Assembly: GCA_029548025.1 (NCBI GenBank)
Contig: JAKPOE010000015.1
Location: forward strand, 1-17,917
Length of the DNA stretch: 17,917 bases
Source: Spirochaetota bacterium
GTDB lineage: Bacteria; Spirochaetota; UBA4802; UB4802
Direction: 5' to 3'
Below, piece after piece: positions 15,680-17,917 of this stretch. The number at the start of each line of letters is the position of its first letter. Positions within the stretch are counted from its first letter, which is position 1. A program made the translations under genes and the position numbers. The notes under the pieces are model-generated. The model was given only the letters and a program-made list of their open reading frames with translations. It ran no database searches and was not told the DNA's origin.

Positions 15680-16810
15680 ATGGCTGAGTCTATTTTACAT
15701 TTTTTTATGTTTTATGGCGCTGCGTTTTCGGTGATTATTGCTATAGGTCAGCTTTTACAAAAGAAAAGTGAAACCATCAACAGGATTTATGCATTTTCAT
15801 TTTTAGGGCTGGGGATTTGGTTGTTACAGATTTCCATATTTTCTTCAGGGTTATTTGATGGCACTGCCGTTGGTTACTATGTGTGTATCTTTTCCATACC
15901 CATTGTATTTACCGTTCCACCGCTTATGGTAATACGGTATACATGGATAATGTCAAGTTTGTTTAACTTTCAAAAAAAATATTACCTCTTATTTTCACCA
16001 GTAGTGGTTTCGTTACTATATATAATGATCCAATTTTTTATCGATAGTGACTGTGGATATACCTGTTTTCCTGCATTGCCCATTCTTAGCCATACATTTA
16101 ATGAACTATCGCTCTATGATACAATATTGTACCTGTTTTTTATCTTCCCCAATATCTATCTCATTTCATTTATGTCGCAGAACCTTTTTATGACGTCGTA
16201 TATATGGAAAAAGAGCAATTGGAACAAAGTACCAGGCGTTTCACGCTGGGGATACATCTTTGCGATGTCAATAGTTATTTCAAATATTGTATATGTTATA
16301 GGAGTGTTTATATCGTTAAGGGTGGTTGAGTGGGCAGTAATTTTAGCCAATACAGCCATGACGTTTGTATATCTGGTAACACAGCGTCTTCCCGATTATA
16401 ATAAGTTGCTAAAGAATGAAGCCTTAAAAGCACGTTATGAGCGTTCACGAATCAAAGGATTGGATGTTGATAGTGTTATACAACGGCTTTATGAGATAAT
16501 GGTAGATGAAAAGGCATTTGCTGATGAAGAGCTTAGCCTGCCTGACCTGGCACGAGATTTAGGTATAACAGTACATCAGCTTTCTGAAATTTTAAATGAG
16601 CATATTAAGAAGAATTTTAATACATTTGTGAATGAATTCAGGGTAAAAGAAGCTCAAAAGCTTTTAGTTGATGAACCAGATCGTTCAATCATTTCGATTG
16701 GTTTTGCAGTTGGGTTTAATTCCAATACAACTTTTTGTACGGTTTTTTCTAAGATGACAGGTGTTTCGCCAAATCAATTCAGAAAGGATAATATAAAAAA
16801 AGATGAATAA
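15680..16810 (+). CDS. Membrane-anchored AraC-family regulator (7 TM + HTH)
   Basis: One-component regulator, 376 residues. The first two thirds are membrane: hydrophobic segments at about 6-26, 36-57, 65-86, 100-121, 146-170, 190-212 and 216-234 suggest seven helices. A charged linker (about 240-270) leads to an AraC/XylS DNA-binding domain (about 280-370) with two helix-turn-helix units: LSLPDLARDLGITVHQLSEI, and the classic second unit with SIGFAVGFNSNTTFCTVFSK followed by TGVSPNQFRK. The regulator would sense a membrane or external signal and bind DNA from the inner membrane. Proteins built this way are frequent in Leptospira and related spirochaetes (family knowledge, used here as a taxonomic hint). 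The ribosome site is weak (GAG). It is divergent from the acyl-CoA synthetase gene, a likely target by position only. Confidence 0.88.
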   Translation: MAESILHFFMFYGAAFSVIIAIGQLLQKKSETINRIYAFSFLGLGIWLLQISIFSSGLFDGTAVGYYVCIFSIPIVFTVPPLMVIRYTWIMSSLFNFQKKYYLLFSPVVVSLLYIMIQFFIDSDCGYTCFPALPILSHTFNELSLYDTILYLFFIFPNIYLISFMSQNLFMTSYIWKKSNWNKVPGVSRWGYIFAMSIVISNIVYVIGVFISLRVVEWAVILANTAMTFVYLVTQRLPDYNKLLKNEALKARYERSRIKGLDVDSVIQRLYEIMVDEKAFADEELSLPDLARDLGITVHQLSEILNEHIKKNFNTFVNEFRVKEAQKLLVDEPDRSIISIGFAVGFNSNTTFCTVFSKMTGVSPNQFRKDNIKKDE

Positions 16811-16880
16811 TAGTATACCTTTTCATGTTCATTTGTTTCCTGACAAGATGTTTTATGCTGTTTGGAAAAAAATTTTCTAA

Positions 16881-16915
16881 GATTATAACCGGGATGTATT
16901 ACAACTTTTATAATC
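16881..16915. repeat. Small inverted repeat after the AraC gene
   Basis: GATTATAA (16881-16888) pairs with TTATAATC (16908-16915) across a 19-base loop. The stem is AT-rich and weak, with no T-run after it. It might be a poor terminator for the AraC gene or a binding site; chance is also possible in this AT-rich spacer. Confidence 0.25.
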
Positions 16916-16989
16916 CTAAAAACTGAATGCCAATGCCACACAGTAAAATGGTGAAACCAGCTATAATGTCTTCAAAAACAAAATATTTA

Positions 16990-17018
16990 TTGACTTCTGT
17001 AATATTATTTATTACACT
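16990..17018 (+). promoter_or_regulatory. Candidate promoter of the toxin-antitoxin pair
   Basis: TTGACT (16990-16995), a 17-base spacer, then TACACT (17013-17018), which matches the -10 consensus at four of six bases. It places transcription start near 17025, a short distance before the antitoxin ATG at 17050, and so argues against the longer open frame that begins at 16927. Confidence 0.45.
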
Positions 17019-17049
17019 GAACTATAAATTATTTAAACTGGTGAAGTAT

Positions 17050-17268
17050 ATGAGAGAAATATTGACAATAAGTATTGACTCAAAATTAAAAGAAAAAGTC
17101 GAAAAAGCTGCTGAAAAATTTAATGTTTCAAAGAGTGAATTAGTCAAAAAAGCAATTGAAAAGTATATCTTACATGAGGAATTTCAAGAAATTAGATCAA
17201 TGTTGATACCCTTTGGCGAAAAGGCAGGTTATTTTACTGATGAAGACATATTTAAAGATTTTTCATGA
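17050..17268 (+). CDS. Ribbon-helix-helix antitoxin
   Basis: 72-residue protein. The N-terminal segment MREILTISIDSKLKEKVEKA followed by AEKFNVSKSELVKKAIEKYI has the beta-strand then helix-turn-helix spacing of CopG/MetJ-type ribbon-helix-helix proteins: TISIDSKL as the DNA-contacting strand, then two helices. The remaining C-terminal part (about 45-72, ending YFTDEDIFKDFS) would wrap around and neutralise the toxin. The gene overlaps the next by four bases (ATGA), as in many type II toxin-antitoxin pairs. The open frame extends upstream to 16927, but the added 41 residues lack a ribosome site and cross the probable promoter. Ribbon-helix-helix antitoxins normally repress their own operon, so autoregulation is likely (inference). 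Confidence 0.8.
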   Translation: MREILTISIDSKLKEKVEKAAEKFNVSKSELVKKAIEKYILHEEFQEIRSMLIPFGEKAGYFTDEDIFKDFS

Positions 17269-17669
17269 AAATTGTATTAGATACTAATGTCATTTTATCT
17301 GCTTTTATTACTCAAGGATTATCTTCTCGAGTTATAGATATTTGTATTGATAAGCATCAACTTTTCATCTCCCAATGGATAGTTAATGAAGTAATTGAAA
17401 AATTAAATACGAAATTTAAAACTCCTAAAAAAGAACTTAAGCGAGTAAAGGATTTTTTATTAACTGCATTTCGTTTTATTCAACCTGAAGGTGAAATGCC
17501 AGATTTATGTAAAGATAAAGATGATAACAATATTTTATATCTTGCTCAATATATTGATGCTGATTTAATTATAACAGGTGATAAAGATTTGTTGGAATTA
17601 AAAATCATTAAAAAGTCCAGGATAATTAATCCTAGGACATTTATGGAAAAGTATCATAACATGCATTAA
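17265..17669 (+). CDS. PIN-domain toxin, type II toxin-antitoxin
   Basis: 134-residue putative ribonuclease toxin of the COG1569 PIN group (VapC relatives). The acidic metal-binding set is visible: D6 in IVLDTNVILSAF, E42 in WIVNEVIEKL, D86/D87 in CKDKDDNNILYLA, and D106 with D108 in LIITGDKDLLEL. The C-terminus IINPRTFMEKY is also typical of this group. It would cut RNA when free of the antitoxin; targets cannot be inferred. It starts inside the antitoxin stop (ATGA overlap), so translation is coupled. The pair lies next to a probable insertion sequence at the right edge of the window, which fits accessory DNA. All key residues are present, so the toxin appears intact. Confidence 0.85.
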   Translation: MKIVLDTNVILSAFITQGLSSRVIDICIDKHQLFISQWIVNEVIEKLNTKFKTPKKELKRVKDFLLTAFRFIQPEGEMPDLCKDKDDNNILYLAQYIDADLIITGDKDLLELKIIKKSRIINPRTFMEKYHNMH

Positions 17670-17780
17670 TTATGATGATGGGCGCTCAAATTGCTTGACA
17701 TCAGCTTTTTAATGCAGGGGAATCATAAATGATTTTCATTTCAAACAGAAGAATTGATGTTATACCTGCTGTTTACAATT

Positions 17781-17797
17781 GAGACCTCTGAACAAAT
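17781..17797 (+). mobile_element. Possible left end of an IS5-like element
   Basis: GAGACCTCTGAACAAAT, 93 bases before the probable transposase start, resembles the terminal inverted repeats of some IS5-family elements (which often begin GAG-CC and are followed by A/T-rich bases). The right end and any target-site duplication lie outside the window, so this is a tentative call from pattern memory. Confidence 0.3.
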
Positions 17798-17873
17798 CTT
17801 TAAAAAAATGCTTGCAATAGAAAAATAAGAGACATAATACGAACAGGTAATCTTATACGGGAGGGGGAGACCA

Positions 17874-17917
17874 ATGCAACAAAGTTTTTTTGATTATGCC
17901 ATGCAAAGCAAAGGTGG
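17874..17917 (+). CDS. Start of a possible transposase (truncated by window)
   Basis: Only 14 codons are in the window (MQQSFFDYAMQSKG, then a partial codon). A strong ribosome site (GGGAGGGGGA) lies five bases before the ATG, so translation start is credible. The short N-terminus with SFFDY recalls IS5-type transposases, which commonly open with a Q-S-F-x-D segment, but this is too little sequence to be sure. CATAAT at 17833-17838, with TTGCAA at 17812-17817, is a possible though tightly spaced promoter. Any other protein is possible. Confidence 0.4.
   Translation, partial: MQQSFFDYAMQSKG

Noticed and set aside
16927..17049. A 41-residue N-terminal extension of the antitoxin
   Set aside because: It has no ribosome site, crosses a candidate promoter, and the ribbon-helix-helix fold begins properly at the ATG at 17050.

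Overview
The window comes from an AT-rich bacterial chromosome. Its gene set suggests an anaerobic or facultative heterotroph. A Spirochaetota (Leptospira-like) source is my best guess, not a demonstrated one. The points in favour are an AraC regulator fused to a seven-helix membrane domain (a style common in Leptospira and relatives), glutaminyl-tRNA synthetase, a glutaconate-type CoA-transferase and a FAA1-type acyl-CoA synthetase. The window is mostly ordinary chromosomal housekeeping and metabolism. Accessory material occurs in one repeat-filled spacer (about 1.8-2.5 kb) and at the right edge (a toxin-antitoxin pair, then the start of what may be an insertion sequence).

Layout: glnS (minus, 88-1764) is followed by a 774-base spacer carrying a two-copy tandem of inverted-repeat units and a pair of C-tract/G-tract hairpins. 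A plus-strand group follows: a DUF72 protein (2539), then a PHP-domain phosphoesterase (3386) tightly linked to a HAD-IIA phosphatase (4234). After a spacer of about 14% G+C comes a two-gene CoA-transferase operon (gctA-gctB-like, 5388-7340) with a good promoter, strong ribosome sites and a 14-bp-stem hairpin terminator. Convergent to it is a GT-B-fold glycosyltransferase-like gene (minus, 7405-8856). Elongation factor G (9413-11491) follows an unusual leader able to fold into a long hairpin. On the minus strand lie a zinc-ribbon Nudix protein with an extra C-terminal helical domain (11539-12540), a SAM methyltransferase with a perfect consensus sigma-70 promoter (12648-13520), and a long-chain acyl-CoA synthetase with a canonical terminator (13672-15513). 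Divergent from the last is the membrane-anchored AraC regulator (15680-16810). The shared 166-bp control region holds a 24-bp near-perfect dyad. The right end has a ribbon-helix-helix/PIN toxin-antitoxin pair (17050-17669) and the first 14 codons of a probable transposase.

The functional links I can support are these: the PHP and HAD genes are co-transcribed, the two CoA-transferase genes encode the subunits of one enzyme, and the acyl-CoA synthetase and AraC regulator share a control region. Four long ORF starts were moved inward (glnS, GT-B gene, methyltransferase, antitoxin) using ribosome sites, promoters or family alignment. I saw no tRNA, rRNA or CRISPR. I found no clear case of a wholly new multi-gene system. 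The most unusual items are the Nudix plus RsbRD-like fusion, the 24-bp operator candidate and the fusA leader.
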